Shown: piece by piece, positions 31,401 to 45,000 of the stretch | How positions within the stretch are numbered: position 1 is the stretch's first letter | Layout of the letters: the number at the start of each line of letters is the position of its first letter | Assembly: GCA_021234155.1 (NCBI GenBank) | Contig: JAJEKV010000233.1 | Location: 496,001-560,000, forward strand | Source: Isoetes taiwanensis | Taxonomy: Eukaryota; Streptophyta; Lycopodiopsida; Isoetales; Isoetaceae | DNA: 64,000 nt | Direction: 5' to 3' | Program-made: the position numbers and the translations under genes | The notes under the pieces: generated by a model | The model's database searches: none | Seen by the model: the letters and a program-made list of their open reading frames with translations, nothing else | What the model was told of the DNA's origin: nothing

Positions 31401-32240
31401 CCACGCATTCAATCTTTAACCGGGTTTGACAAAGATGATCCTTTGAATATCGAGCAAATTCCCTTTGTAACTTCCTACAATCACGTTTAAGATGTCCTTT
31501 CTTTCCACAAAACCAACAAGCAAAAGGTTCTCGAGATGAATCAAAAGAGGATTTAGGCACCAATTCTTTAGAGGAATTAATGGAAGAGGGAGAAGGAATA
31601 GCATTAGGAGAGGACTTAGCTGAATAATGTGCATGCTCATATTGATCTCTCCGTCTTCTAGTTGATTACGCATCCAAAGAATTTCGTTGAAGTTGAGTAA
31701 AAGTAACCTTGATCTTGACTTTCATGTGATAATGATCAACAATGTGCTGATACTCTTTAGACAATCCTTTGAGAACATACATAATGAAAGTAATCTCAGT
31801 CATACTCCCTCCTGCTCCAAAAAACTTCTCTCTTAAGGTCTTGCATTGTTGCAAATAATCTGCCATATTCTTGCATTCTTCTAGCCGAAGATTATCCAGC
31901 TTACTCTGGAACATAATCCTCTGTCCTTCACCTTGTTGTACACAGATATTTTGAAGAAATTCAAAAGCTTCTTTAAAACTTTTAAATCCTCTAATATCCC
32001 TTTGGAAATCAGTACAGATACAAGTCTTGAGAGATTTAAAGCATACATATCTTTCTTTTGGTCTTCTGGAGTGGTAGGATTCCATGTGGAAAGAAACACA
32101 TCTCCCAAATCTCTGAGATTCAAATTTGTTTCGAAAGCATCCCTCCAAGTAAAATAATTCTCTGATCCAATCTTTGGATGAATAAAATACTTCAGATCAA
32201 GATGAGCAGCCATTTCTTGTTGAAACAGAATGTAGATCAC
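31400..32240 (-). pseudogene. Copia gag with zinc knuckle
   Basis: A frame opening at about 32210 gives MAAHLDLKYFIHPKIGSENY and FTWRDAFETNLNLRDLGDV. Frameshifted continuations give FQSKLDNLRLEECKNMADYL and IMYVLKGLSKEYQHIVDHY. CWFCGKKGHLKRDC at about 31520-31480 is a CX2CX4HX4C knuckle. At least three frame changes separate these pieces, so the capsid protein is not made intact. Confidence 0.8.
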
Positions 32241-32612
32241 AAAGATCGAGAAAACTTGATGAAAGAGACCAATTCTTCAAAGAAAGTATCAGCCAGAGAA
32301 ATAAAAGGATTCACCGGAATGAATAAGATTTCAAGTATCTTTGCTAAAACCGCCCGAAGCAGTAGAAAACTGCAGAGAAAGACTAATTTTCAATCAAGAA
32401 TTCCACGATCTACAGGCGTAACCACCTCTACACACACGAAGCTTGCAAGAACCGCAAGAAAACCTCCTTGATTCAGCCGATCTTGATAAGAGTAGACTCT
32501 CTGGAAAGTCTGCTCAAATCCGCTCCAGTTTACGGACTCAAGTCCGCAAAAGATTCCAAATCTCGAACAAATTTGACGTTCTTCAATTGCACTGTCTCTC
32601 TTTTCCAAATCC

Positions 32613-32625
32613 GGCTCTGATACCA
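32613..32625 (-). promoter_or_regulatory. Copia primer-binding site
   Basis: The - strand TGGTATCAGAGCC directly adjoins the 5' LTR edge at 32626 and is complementary to initiator tRNA-Met. Confidence 0.9.
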
Positions 32626-32884
32626 TGAAAGACTCAAAGATTTTCAATGAATTGAAAATAGAGAGAAGATACAAATGACTAGCCTTACTTCGACTCACAA
32701 CTGGATAAACTAACTATCAGCGTGACTATGGCTTATAAAGTCTTGCCATGTCAGCAACAAACAGACATGCTCTATGCCACATCAGCAGGCATGACTATGA
32801 ATCATCATGATATGCCATGTCAGCATCAAGCATGCGTGCCTAGTCATCATCACACAGAATACAGTAGAATACAGTATTCTAACA
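32626..32884 (-). repeat. Copia 5' LTR (right on the + strand)
   Basis: Nearly identical to 27509-27757. The difference is mainly an extra GAATACAGTA near 32866-32875. High LTR identity suggests a fairly recent insertion. Confidence 0.9.
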
Positions 32885-33043
32885 CCATCTATACTCTTTG
32901 GAGCTGGATTCATTGATGCAGATGGTGATGTGCCAAGAGAAATAATGTGTTGATGCTGAGTTAATAACTGGAACCATAGGTAATAAAAAATTATGCTAAG
33001 AATAATTTTTCGTTTTTTGAAAATTACTTTTTGGCCAATGTAG

Positions 33044-36000
33044 GTATTATTCGAATCCAAAATCAAACATGCTTGCTTTACAGAACAAGCTTGCCCGTTA
33101 TGCCCCAGTCATTCTAAGTGGGAAGGTAAATTCAAGAGGTTATTCACAGGATGGTTAATAACTAATCTTTTGGGGATGATACATCATGTATTCAACTGCA
33201 GATTGATGTTTTAGGTAAAGGGGATGCTTCGGCGCTGCCATATATAATGAAAGCTGCGCAAATGATGGACCAGATTTTTCTTCAGCAGGTCAGGCTCTCA
33301 TAGCAGCTTTCTTGAGAGGCTGTGGCTTTTCTTTACTGGAACTTATGTTATGTTGTGATTCTGAGGCAAGCTATTTTGTCCTCATAAACTTAAACACAAG
33401 ACACATGAAATTTGATATAGCAAGCAACTATAGATCAGTTGCAGATACAACTTTAGGGTAGAATGCATTATACAGCCCCCCTCCCCTGTGTCGCTGATAT
33501 CTGGCCCTCCAGGCTTGGATTGGAGGGCTGGGATTGTGCCACGTCAGAGGGGGGGCTGTATAATGCATTCGTCCCCAACTTTAGAGAGGTCAAATACTTA
33601 GAAGGAATATCATCTTGAATAGAGGAGTGTGCTGCCTAGGAGAAGAATTTGGGAGAGATTATAAGAGTAGTTTGACAGGGTATGTTTAAGTTTACAGAAT
33701 GTGTGCTTCTTTCTTTGTGTAATGCCCCCGGGGGATATGTTTTGTGCATGGATGGTCAAGAGAAAACCCCAACACACCAAAACAACACTTTTCTTGTAAT
33801 AAGCCCCTTTCTATAAGGTCTCATATTGTCGTAAATTTTGCACCAAGCCATACTTATAGAAGCATTCCTGTCAGTGGAAACACTCCTTCCTCCCGCATAA
33901 ATACTCGTTTCAAATATAATAGTTTAGCAATATATCTAACAGTGTAGAAATTCAAACTTTGCTTTCACATATCAGAAAAGCCCTTCCCATACATGTACGA
34001 AATTTCTGCCTTCTGCCAAGTCTTCCCCTCATGACTCTGTATCGCATAAAATACACAAAAACCATATTCGTGTCTCCGTATATGTGTTTTTCATTAAAAA
34101 GAAACACCCTAAAGGTCATTGAGTTGTATGGCTAGTATAATATGAACCCCCCTTTCTTACTGCTTTAATCTGCATTTTAGTGATCTTGATTTCATCTTTT
34201 GCATTACAGAAGCTGGCAACCAACAGAGATTTGATGCTTTGGCTGGAGAATCACAAGGATCGCTCAGAACTAGACAATCTTAAGTTTTCATATTACTCCA
34301 TCAATGGAAGTCCATGGTACCTGATCTGAACTCTAACATCACTTCTGTCAAAACTTCTACTTCTATCTCTCCAACATTATCTAACTTTATGGTCTATGAG
34401 TTCTGTTTTCATCAATTCTACCACATTAAAGCTAACCTAACCATCAACAATTGCAGGAGCATCTCATTTTTTTTTTTTTTAAATAAGCTGGAGTTAACAG
34501 CCCATCTAAAACCATTGCATGTTGAATTATAGAAATACGCCAATCCCCAAACATTGATTACTGTTCTGATGTGATAAGAGAAATGTAATAAATAGTGAGA
34601 AAGGACTGGGATATGCATGCTCCTTTACTTGATGGACCACCTAGTGAATGTGATCTCTCATTACGCATACTTGGATATGCGGGACCCCATCTTTAGCATG
34701 AAAGGCACAGCATATGCAAGGCTTATCAAAAGTTATGCTTCGCTGTCAATGGTAGAAAGCAAATGCTTCCAAGCTGATTTTCAAGCGTTTGAGCAAAGCT
34801 TCGCCTCTTCAATTCTTTGGTCAGGCCAGCCACAGTATGAGGTTTTGTGTGGGGGATAGGCATGACAGCCAAGCAATGGAAAGAAAGAAAGAAAGAAAGA
34901 TTATATTGACATCTATGAGAGACCATTTGGGTCTATGAGACGAAATATACACCAATCATGTCCAGCTAGGGGCGCATCTGCAGCCACCTAGAGATATTGG
35001 ACGTAAATGGAGAGGCTTCGCAGAGCTTGCAGGCAACTAGATGCAACATTCCAGTTTGTGTCTTTTTACACAAATTGCACGAGCTTGGGACCTTGTGGCA
35101 AGGTCAACAACTGTAAACGGCCTTAAACTCTTTACCTGTGCAGACTTGCGAGTCTCTTTGTAATAAAGGCAGATCCACCTTGTTTGGGTTAATGATAAAT
35201 CTTCTAAATTGTTTAGTTGAAACTGAAGACACTTTCTCTTGACATACTTCAAAAGTACCTATCAATTCCCTTTATAAAAGTGTGCTTTATAAGATTTCTC
35301 CTCGTTTATTAGCTGAATGCTAGAATGGGCCAGGTTTTACATTTTTTTTATTGTTATATTAACCAAAATGAAGCAATGATATTCATGCGAAGTCAGATAT
35401 TAGTTCATGCAGGTATCATGCTTGAAGTTCATCTGACTGTTTAACATCACTATTTTTTTAGGTCGGTACTTGATGAGAATGAGGCATATTTAACCACTGC
35501 TGATTCGGCAATTAAGAAATCAAAGGTATCTGTTCAGATTCCTACTTTGGATGCAGAATATAGAGCAGCGTTTCCAGTTGAGAAGCATCCTGGTGCAAAT
35601 TTTTACCCTGCTGATATGGACAAGGAGGTAAAGTTTATAATTTGTGCCCTTACATCTTCAGAAATATTGTGAATAGGTCAGCTATTGATAATAAGAACTT
35701 TTCTAAATAGGGTCAACAGGAAGTTAACAGGAAGTTTTGGAAATGGCTAAACTTTAGAGTTCGTATTTATTTAATTGGATTCACACACAAGATTTTCTAG
35801 TTCCTCCTAAACTAAGTTGCTAGTTGTAAGTTCTTAATTCAGCTTGTTAGTCCCCAGTTAAAAACATTGTTGGAGGTCTTTGATGTTATGATCTCCTAAA
35901 AATTTAAACTTTTATGATGCATCCTATCCTTTGATAATAGTACTTCTGTTAAATTGGTCAAATGCAGGAATTTTTGCTTTGGAAAAGCACCATGACTGTG

Positions 36001-39000
36001 CAACAAGAGAAGGAAGCTACTGACTTCTTTACAGTCATCCGCAGATGCAGTGATGGTGATTACAAATATTCGGAAAACATCCATGGATTGCAAATTGTGA
36101 AGTTTGCACAGGAGTACCAAGAATATTTAATTAAGGCTTCTGAGCTATTAAACAAAGCAGCAGAATTGGCATCCACTCCAAGGTGCAATTCGACTTTGTA
36201 ATGTATGTTTATCTCTTTATTCAAAGCACGAGCACTTGCTTATGCATGTCCATTAAGCGCTAGTTCTTGCAAGAGATGTCATGGTACCTGCCTTATTAAC
36301 ATTGATCATCTAATGTGCCACAATAAACCCACTACAATAAACCCACTATTACCACAATGATAGACTAACAAGCATTAGAACTTGCCTTCTCGGAAGAGCA
36401 ATATAGTCTCTTGACACAGGCTGCATTAATATTGTATTGCGATCACGAAGTTACAAAGTAAATATTTTTTTTAAATGCTGGTTCAAAAGAATGCCCTTCC
36501 GCCTTTCTAAGGTCTTGCTTTCCAAAGTACAAGTCTGCATCTTGTTGCATTCTTTGTGCTTTGCTACCACAACGGGGCAATGCATATGGATGGAAATTAC
36601 TTCTTTCTTGATCAGTAGGGACAAAAGCAACAAGCAGAACTCCTAACAATTGAGCTCAAGCTCTACAGGAGTCACTATGAAGTAAGAGTATCCCCTTTCA
36701 TCTTTAAACGTTGAATGCTCAAGAGACGATGTATCTGCGAGTTGATAGACCCAGCGAGTACTTTTGTCTATTCCATCTGCAAGCTGATATGCAGTGGAAT
36801 AGTACTGAGGTGCGAGGGTAGATTTCAAGCTGCTTCCTAACAAAACAGACCTGAGTTGATAGTTGATTGCCACTTGTGATCTTTTCTTAACTTATGCCAC
36901 TTTGGGTTGTCCAGGTATAAAGTTGAAGATCCTGATATCATGCAGCAGCCAAATCTTTCTCTTGTTCCTGTGCATAAAGCCTTGAGTTCAGGTTCTGTAG
37001 TACCGGGGCTAACAGTGGCTTGCTTTTGGATGCCCATGTAATTAGAATAATGACACGTACCTTTTCTGTTGTGAAGGTCATGTCCTGCCAAGTCTGCATC
37101 AGTGTAAGCGTTAATAATTGCTGCTCATCTGGATCTTTTATAGTGCTCTAAGATAGGCAGGAATTCTTTTGGCTGCTATCCAGTGTATTTCAGTAGGATG
37201 TCTCATGGACCTACTAACTTAGCCTACTGCAAAAGTAAATGAGTGGTCCAACTATTGCCTGTACAACAAAGTCAGGTTAGTGCCCCCGCTCAAATGGTGT
37301 CGGTATGGGTTTGCAGTCCTGTAATATGAAGAAGTTCTTTGATCTATTTTATTTCATGTGAGTTAAATAAAGTCATATTTCATGTGAATTGAATAAATGC
37401 AGTATGCTGCCAAATCTCAACCTCCAAACTGTAGTGTAACAAACCAAGGTCATTTGATCTGAAATTGTTGCTTGACCTGATTTTGTGATGTGAGCGCAGT
37501 TGCATCACCTGTGATGATCACGTGGTCAACACACATGGTTATACTGCTTCATGTGTGAAATACAAGTTGCGAATGCAGAAATTTTTGAGCTAGCAATAGG
37601 CATTAATCAGCAGCTTGCTGATGATCATATCATCAACATACATGGTTACAATGTATATACTACACCTTCATGTGTGAAATACAAGCTGCGAATGTAGAAA
37701 TTTTTTTGGGCTAGCAATAGGCATTAATCAGCAGCGTAGTGCCTGCTTCAGGCATATGAGCTCTTCTTTTGCAAAAGATTTCCTTGCCCTGGTTTAGTGA
37801 AGCATTCAGGATGTTCCATGTAGACTGTTGCATGCTCGCTTAAGAAAAGCAGTCTTAAAATCAAGCTGCCAGACAGGTCATCCCTTAGTAACTGCAAGAG
37901 AAAGCAATGCTTTAACTGTGGATATGCTTGCTACTAGTGGTTACATGTCTGTGTGGTCAAGTCCAATTGTAGCCTTTGGCGCTTTATATTTTGCAAGAAT
38001 TCCATCTAAATGAAACTTGGTTCTAAGCCTATGTGTTACATATAACATGATAATCAGGTACCCTAGACACACGTGTCCATGTACCTGTCTTTTGCATATT
38101 CTTCTTCTTGGGGGACACCTCAAATCTGAAGCAAAATTACAAGTGCAATTGACTGGAGGTTTCTGGGCTAACCTTTCTGAGCGTCTCAAGTCAAGGACAG
38201 ATGTAGTTATCTGAGTTTGATCATCCTCTAGAAAATATCTGCTATACATTTGGTTTTCCTTACCTGTTTCTCACTCAATAAGCTGAACACTTCGACAGAG
38301 TAACTTATTTAGTTTTAGGATCGTGAAGGTTCCAACCCTTTTTGGTTTTTTGGATAGCCAATGAAAACACGCTTGGTGGCTCGATCTGTTAGTTTGCCTT
38401 GCTTTACAAAGAGCAAGCTGGGGAAAGAATGGGACATGAAAACGATCCTACACAAAGGCTGATCACTGTCTTTCTCATTGGAGGTGATAATGATAATAAA
38501 CGGAAGGCATGTTCTCTTCCCGAACCGATCTCAAAAGGAGTAACCATGAAAGTGTCTAGGAGAAGAAAGAGGACAGTGAAGGAAAAACATAAGCAGTCCT
38601 TCAAAAGAGAAAACAAGTCTGGCATCACTTCATACTTTGGGCCCGTGGCCAAGAAGACAAAAGTTTCTTAACTTCATTTGTTTTAGTTTTCTTTTTCCTT
38701 TTTTAAACAATATTTCTAGGTGGCTGCAAATGCGTCCCTAGCTGGACATGATTGATGTATATATAGTCTCATAGACCCAAGCGGTCTTTCGTAGCCGTTA
38801 ATATAATCTTTCTTTCTTTACTTCTCAATTGGAACTCTTGCATATGCAAGGGGACCAAAATGCTGAACCTTGGTGGGCAGCTTCTCCTCAAAATGCATGT
38901 AATAAATGTTTATAAGTCAACATATATAGATGTTGACGTATACTACTAGGTCCAGTCATCATGGCAGAGGTTAGAGTGACGTTTCCGTTTAATAAAGACT

Positions 39001-42000
39001 AACATGAAGCAGACATTCCAAAGAGTGGACAAGACAGGTAAATATCACGGCATATTTTGCTTCAGCAGTTGGGAAAAGATGAAAATCTCTTGATTTTTAT
39101 CCTAATCTTTTAGCTTATTTTCACATCTAATACGCACATCTACCCTAGCTGTACATTAACTGATGTTAATGCAATTTCTTGCTATTCTGTTTGTTTGTGT
39201 GGTTTTTCCACAGTTTCAGACTAAGTAGGCCTGGTATTGCATACAGCTTGAAAAGATATCTGAAAGCAAGGGCAGATGCATTCATTTCCAATGACTATTA
39301 TGAATCAGATATTGCATGGATTGAACTGGTAATAACAGCTTTTATGGGTTATTTGTCTATTTTGGGAATGCGTATTAACTTATAAGGACTATTTCCTTTC
39401 TTGCTTTTATGAACAGGATTCTGCATTGGATGTGACTATAGGACCCTATGAAACATATGAAGATGCTTTGTTCGGTTATAAAGTACATTTTTCACAGTTT
39501 TACACCTTTTGTTTGATTTGAATTTTGGCAGGCTGCTGTAGCTAGTTGTGCCTTATGTATGCTATAAATTAGGCAACTGTAAAAAAGGAATGATACCTAC
39601 TGAGGATCTTTCCATCATATCTTGAAAGCCTTTGGCTTTACAATTTGCCAATGCTGCCCAGATGAGTCATGTTGTGTATGAAGCAACTTTGGAAAGACCA
39701 TGCCAGAAAATAGTCTAGCCTTTAGCTATCTGCGAAGTCGGGTTATGTTGCAATGGAGCTGTCAGAAGGAAATAATGAACTGCTTTTTGTGTTTGTTAAG
39801 CTTATCGTAAAAGATTCTACGACTTCTATAGAAGTTCAAATGAGGCCTCAGTACTAATGCAAGATAAGATTTCAATAGAAAGGACTGTTCCTTGTGAATA
39901 TGCTTTGCTGGAGAGCTCCTCAAGACGGACTGCAGCTTTGTTGCTTGTTTAATTCTTTTTGAAGCATCCAGAATGATGCCTATCCTTGCGCTGGGCATGA
40001 GATGTTTCTAATTTGCTGTCATCAAACCATGGACAATGAGATCATGAATTTGACTATTGCTGCTGTTCAGCGGGCTTGAGCACAACTCTCGCCATTTGTT
40101 GGATGAAGAGGCCACATGATTGCTTCAAATCAGATTTGTTGTGGGAGGTTGGCTATATAGACAAAGCAATGGAACCTACCTTGGTTCTCATGAAACACTC
40201 GGAATTTTTCATTTCCTCGAAGTTGGGCTTCTCAACCGATCTTTCTTAGGTCTGGTTGATCTCAAGTTGATAGGATGAGACGGCAATTTCTCCCATAGCA
40301 GGCGAGTGGATGTTTAGATATCCTAATGAAACAACATGATCTCGGGAAAGCTGCACTTTTATAGGAAGTTTCCTTGGTATCTGCCATGACTGTGCTATAT
40401 ATATTTACTGGGGATCATGGCAAGAAACTGTTTCATCTTATTAGGAAATGGAAAGAGGATGTCCAGCCAACAGATATGGCATAATATCTACCAGGGGATG
40501 CTTAAAGATCATAGTAGCTACAATGTACTTTATATCATCTAAGAATCGTCTGCCATTATGGAAGAGCAATTTGAATTATAACATCTAGGGAAGCAAAAGA
40601 AAAGACTGTTAAGCTTCCTGGAATGTCGTTAATCAGTAGTCTGCTTTCTTCTCTACATTATCCCGGAGGTGTGTTCTTTCCTAAACTGTTCTTTTTTGTG
40701 TCTTCCCTGCCTTCATCCCTTTAGTCTAGGATGAAATGTATTCTAAGCTGATGTTAACACCTTCTGAACCAGGTAGGAAAGAAAGAAAGATTTATTAAGG
40801 GAGAAGACCCTGAGGGTGTATGAGAAGGAAAGATGTTACGACTGTTTACACTTCAGCTTACAGCTGTCAGCTTTTGCAAGGCAGTTGGTTTCGGAAAGGC
40901 TTCATCTATTCAGATTGTAATGCCTCTGGCTTGCATCGCTGACAGAGTCTATTCTTGATCCATGCATTTGGCATGTTCTATTTCGATCCTAGCTGTGATG
41001 AGCATGTTGCACACAGATTATGCAAAGTTGGACATCTAAATAACTTTGTACATTTATGCATATGATTAGTTTAATTGAATTCTGTGACATATTGGTTAAA
41101 ACATGAGCTCATTAACATGATAGTATCCATATATTATCACATGTTTACTACCTTTTCAGGCAACATTTGAGGCTTTTATTGGAATTCGTGATGAAGTAGC
41201 CACTGCACAGTTGAAAATATTTATGGAGCACCTGCAGGTAATAAGGTTTCTGGTTTCACCACCATAGCAGGTGGTTTAAGGTCATTGAAAATGCTTACAA
41301 TCTTCTTTTACTTCAGCAGTGCTGATCATGCCTTCTGTGTTATAACTGTTCTTGGTGTTCCTTGGCACCAAATAATTCTTTTCATTCTAGTTAGCCTGAG
41401 GCCTAACATAGCATTTGACCACTTCCTTCAATTGACAAAATTAATAGATTAAAGCAAATATACAATGGCAGATAACTCTCTTTCTCATTGGAGGTGGTAA
41501 TAATAATAGTAAATGGAAGTCAGGCCCTCTATCTGGGCCATCTAATCCTATTCCAAGAGGGGTAACCATGGAAGTTTTGAGAAGAATAAAACAGGCAGCA
41601 AAGGAAAGACATAAGCAGTTCTAGAAAAGAAAAAGCAAAACCGACATCACCTCATACTTTGAGCCAGTCGCCAGGAAAACGAAAGTTTTCCAATTTTAAT
41701 GTTCCCAGTTTTCCGTTTTTTCATTTTTATGCACATAACTATGAGGCTGCATAGACCCTTTGCTGACATCTATTATGTATGCAAGATGTTTTTTTGTGTT
41801 TATTTAAAATACTGTTTTCTAGCCGGCTGTGTCAATTCTTCAGTTTGTTTATTTCAGGAACTTGAAAATCACTTACCTCTGGGACCTGAGCACAAGTCAA
41901 CAAATGTTACAGCAAGTCCAATTCGTGTTGTTCAGCTCATCTATAATGCTGGAGTGAGTACATTATGTTTTGAGTTGTAGTTTTTTATGGCCCCTATTAG

Positions 42001-45000
42001 ACAAGTTTTTAGTGGCATTTTATCCATATCAGAGCACACAGCAATAACTCATAAGGTGGTTTTGGGCTGAATTGGCATATACATTAGAGTCTGTGTAGCC
42101 TTTATCTGAAGCATGAAGCTAAGGCTGTTTGGATTGATAAATCTCATGGCTTCTAAGCCTTTTGAGAGATATAATTGGGTAACAAAGTCAAGATGCTTAC
42201 CCCTATGGATATAAACAAATCTGTTGTTGAACATTCTCTAGTACATCTTGTGAAACAGCTGATAAACAATTTTCATGCAGGATGTTAAGGGCCCACAAAC
42301 AATGGCATTCAATCTTCCAAATGATGAAAGAGTGATTAAAGAACATGGATGCGCAATGGTCATGATAAAAAATGTGTCTCAAGCCAAGTAGTATTGCTTT
42401 TCAAGCTAAGTGCCACAAATTCGTTATTTTCACTTGTTCTTAGACTCTGCTTTCTGTGGTATAGGTTTGAACATATATTATTACCCATTTCAAAGCTGTG
42501 TATTACAGCTTCTCAATTGGAGGAGGTGGAATTTGAACCATTCTTTGCTCATACAATTTGTCATGAGTGTTGCCATGGACTGGGTCCACATACCATAACT
42601 TCATCAAATGGGCAGTCAACTGTGCGTAAGGTAGCTTTTCCTTATTCATATGATGCTACACTTGTTGCATTTCGTGATATCCTTAGGGACTTTATGGATG
42701 AAACCACAAGCTTAAAAAATATCAATTAAGTGTAACTGACAGTGTATTTATATTACTGGCATTTATTCCTTTACAAACTGCGAATGTCACGTTTGGGATC
42801 AAGACACTTGGGTCCTCCACATTATCTTCCTGCTCCAGCTCTTTCTTAGCAGTAAAGTAAGAAAGTTATTTCTACTTGCCTAAGAGCTTTAGGACTTGTG
42901 CTCTGATCTTCTTTGAGGATGGCCCTTCGTTTTTGAGAGAGCTGTTGATGAATAGGGCCACAGGTTTCTGGTCATAATACCTCATAAGCTGTTGCTGGAT
43001 GTCTAAATAGGCAGTGATATCTTTCTCTTATGATGTAATAAACAGGGCAGCTGAAAATAAAATGCTCCCTGGACTGAACTAAACCCAAGTCTCACAGAGG
43101 ACACTTCCTGTCCTCATGGTGAGAAGACACCCTGAGCCCATTGAAAACCTCGCCTTGTTTGAGAGGTCTATATATTTAAGTACCTAGGTCTTATAACAAA
43201 ACCATCAGCCGAGATGTTCAGAAAATTATCCAAATAAAATCTCTTTTAAGGACAGGATTCAGCCAAATTATGTCGGATAAGTTGGTTAGCCTGCTTGCTG
43301 ATCAACTTCAAATCAGATGCTGCTAAGTTGTATTGAAAAGGTGGGATATTATTCACTCAGAAGCCCGGAGAGCTGAACACTTCAGTTGTCCTTGAAAACC
43401 AGCAATCTTACCTTGATCAGCCATGGTTACATATGCCAACCAAGGGAGTCTTGTCTGTCTCTCTTGCATGTTGTCAAATTGCCGCAGTCTATAGACACTG
43501 CTTGAAAGGCCATTTCGAGCCTACTGGTTTAGCCTTAAGTTCGGAAAGTAAAATGTCATGCTGCACCAAAGGTTTGCTTCTAGGCAACTAATCATTTTTA
43601 GGTGATAATTAAGTGGATTCATAGGGTCCCCAGCTTTCTGGATGGATCATATGACATTGTTCAACCATATTTTAGTAAAGCCTGTACAAATAGCTTCATG
43701 AAATAGGTCTCTTCTTAGCTAATTTGCTGCTTTTAACATCTAGGAGAGATGTAGCATAGGCTGTCCAAACTTGAGGATCTTTGAGGGGACAAGAGGTATT
43801 ACTGGTAAGCTTTTCTTCCCAAAAAACGTAGCAAAACTTAGCAGACTCATTGCTATATGGCACTATTCAACATATCCTAAAGTTCTTTCTTAAAATCCCT
43901 CTTGTATTCAGCTCTTATTGCATCCACATAAACATCCATCGCCCTTTTCCCAGGCTTAATTAGACAGTCCATAGCCCAGTTTGAGATTGGCACATGGATA
44001 GCTGATTAGAGCTTTCCTTTGTCTGCTCGAGCTATATCAGCTTGCCTCGGACCTTTTGGATTCATGTTATCTCTTGAAAGATTATATCAACAGACCGCTT
44101 TGGTCCATGAGACCAATTATTACAACAAATCATGTGCAGCTAGGGGCACATTGCAGCTGCCTAGATATGTGCATAGAAATGAAGAAGAAAAAACTGAAAC
44201 ATTGAAATTAGGAAAGTTTTACCATTTTTCTAGCTATTGGCTACTGGCTCAAAGTACGAGTTGAGGTCCGTCTTGTTTCCACTCTTAATGGCTTTTTTTG
44301 TCCTTTTTCTGCTGCCCGCTTTGTTCTTCTTCAGACTTTCATGGTTACCCATTAGATGGTCCAGGTAGATGGCATGACGTTCTTTTGTTATTGCTATCTT
44401 GAGAAAGAGAGCAATTTGCCTTTTTGTAGAGTAAATTCCCTGTCCAATCCTCTCTCCAGCATCTTCCTTCAACATATTTCTTCTATGATCAGTCATCTGG
44501 TGGGTCTGAGGAACAATTCCTTTACCAGATGACCAGATGACTGACCAGATGACTGATGACCCAATTCCTTCAAACAACATAACCTGCAAATCCTCTTTGT
44601 GTGTAGGTCTTGCTGCATGGCCCGTCTCATCTCAAGCTGATGGGATGAGAACCTGAGCTGCACAAGAGCATGTCTTACTTTATGTGCTAGGTGAATGTCC
44701 AATTACTCTGGTGCTGAATGAAACCATCGTCATTGATCTCAAGGAAATGACTTTCAGCACTATTGGCTGCAGCCATGTTGTAATGGAAAGGGGGCAGGTT
44801 TCCAAAGCCAAATCCCAAAGAGGTGGGCTGCCTTTGCAAAACAACATTTTCTGACTCCTTTTCCTGCCAATCTTTTTGAAGCCTTGAAAGCAATCCATGG
44901 CAGTCTGCTTTAACCTTTCTGCGAGATCCTAAGCTGCTTCAATTTGTGCACAAAAGATAGTAAAAGAAGTGCCCAAATTGGATATGGCACAAATGCTTTG

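Larger units (their letters stand above)
27509..32884 (-). mobile_element. Full-length Copia LTR retrotransposon with 5-bp target duplication
   Basis: Two LTRs (27509-27757 and 32626-32884), TG...CA bordered and nearly identical, enclose gag-pol on the - strand. CCATC flanks both ends (27504-27508 and 32885-32889). A primer-binding site for initiator tRNA-Met lies at 32613-32625, and a polypurine tract (AGGGGGGA on the - strand) lies directly inside the 3' LTR at about 27758-27765. The right LTR has a 10-bp internal duplication (GAATACAGTA) that the left lacks. The body is interrupted by frameshifts and by a nested solo LTR, so it is not autonomous now. It sits in the NUDT3-like intron between 27085 and 33043, antisense to the gene. 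Confidence 0.95.

Noticed and set aside
32885-32950. Apparent exon SLELDSLMQMVM/FGAGFIDADGDV after the Copia
   Set aside because: No splice borders, and the phase does not fit between exon 27084 and exon 33044, which already join directly as KKR-YYSN.
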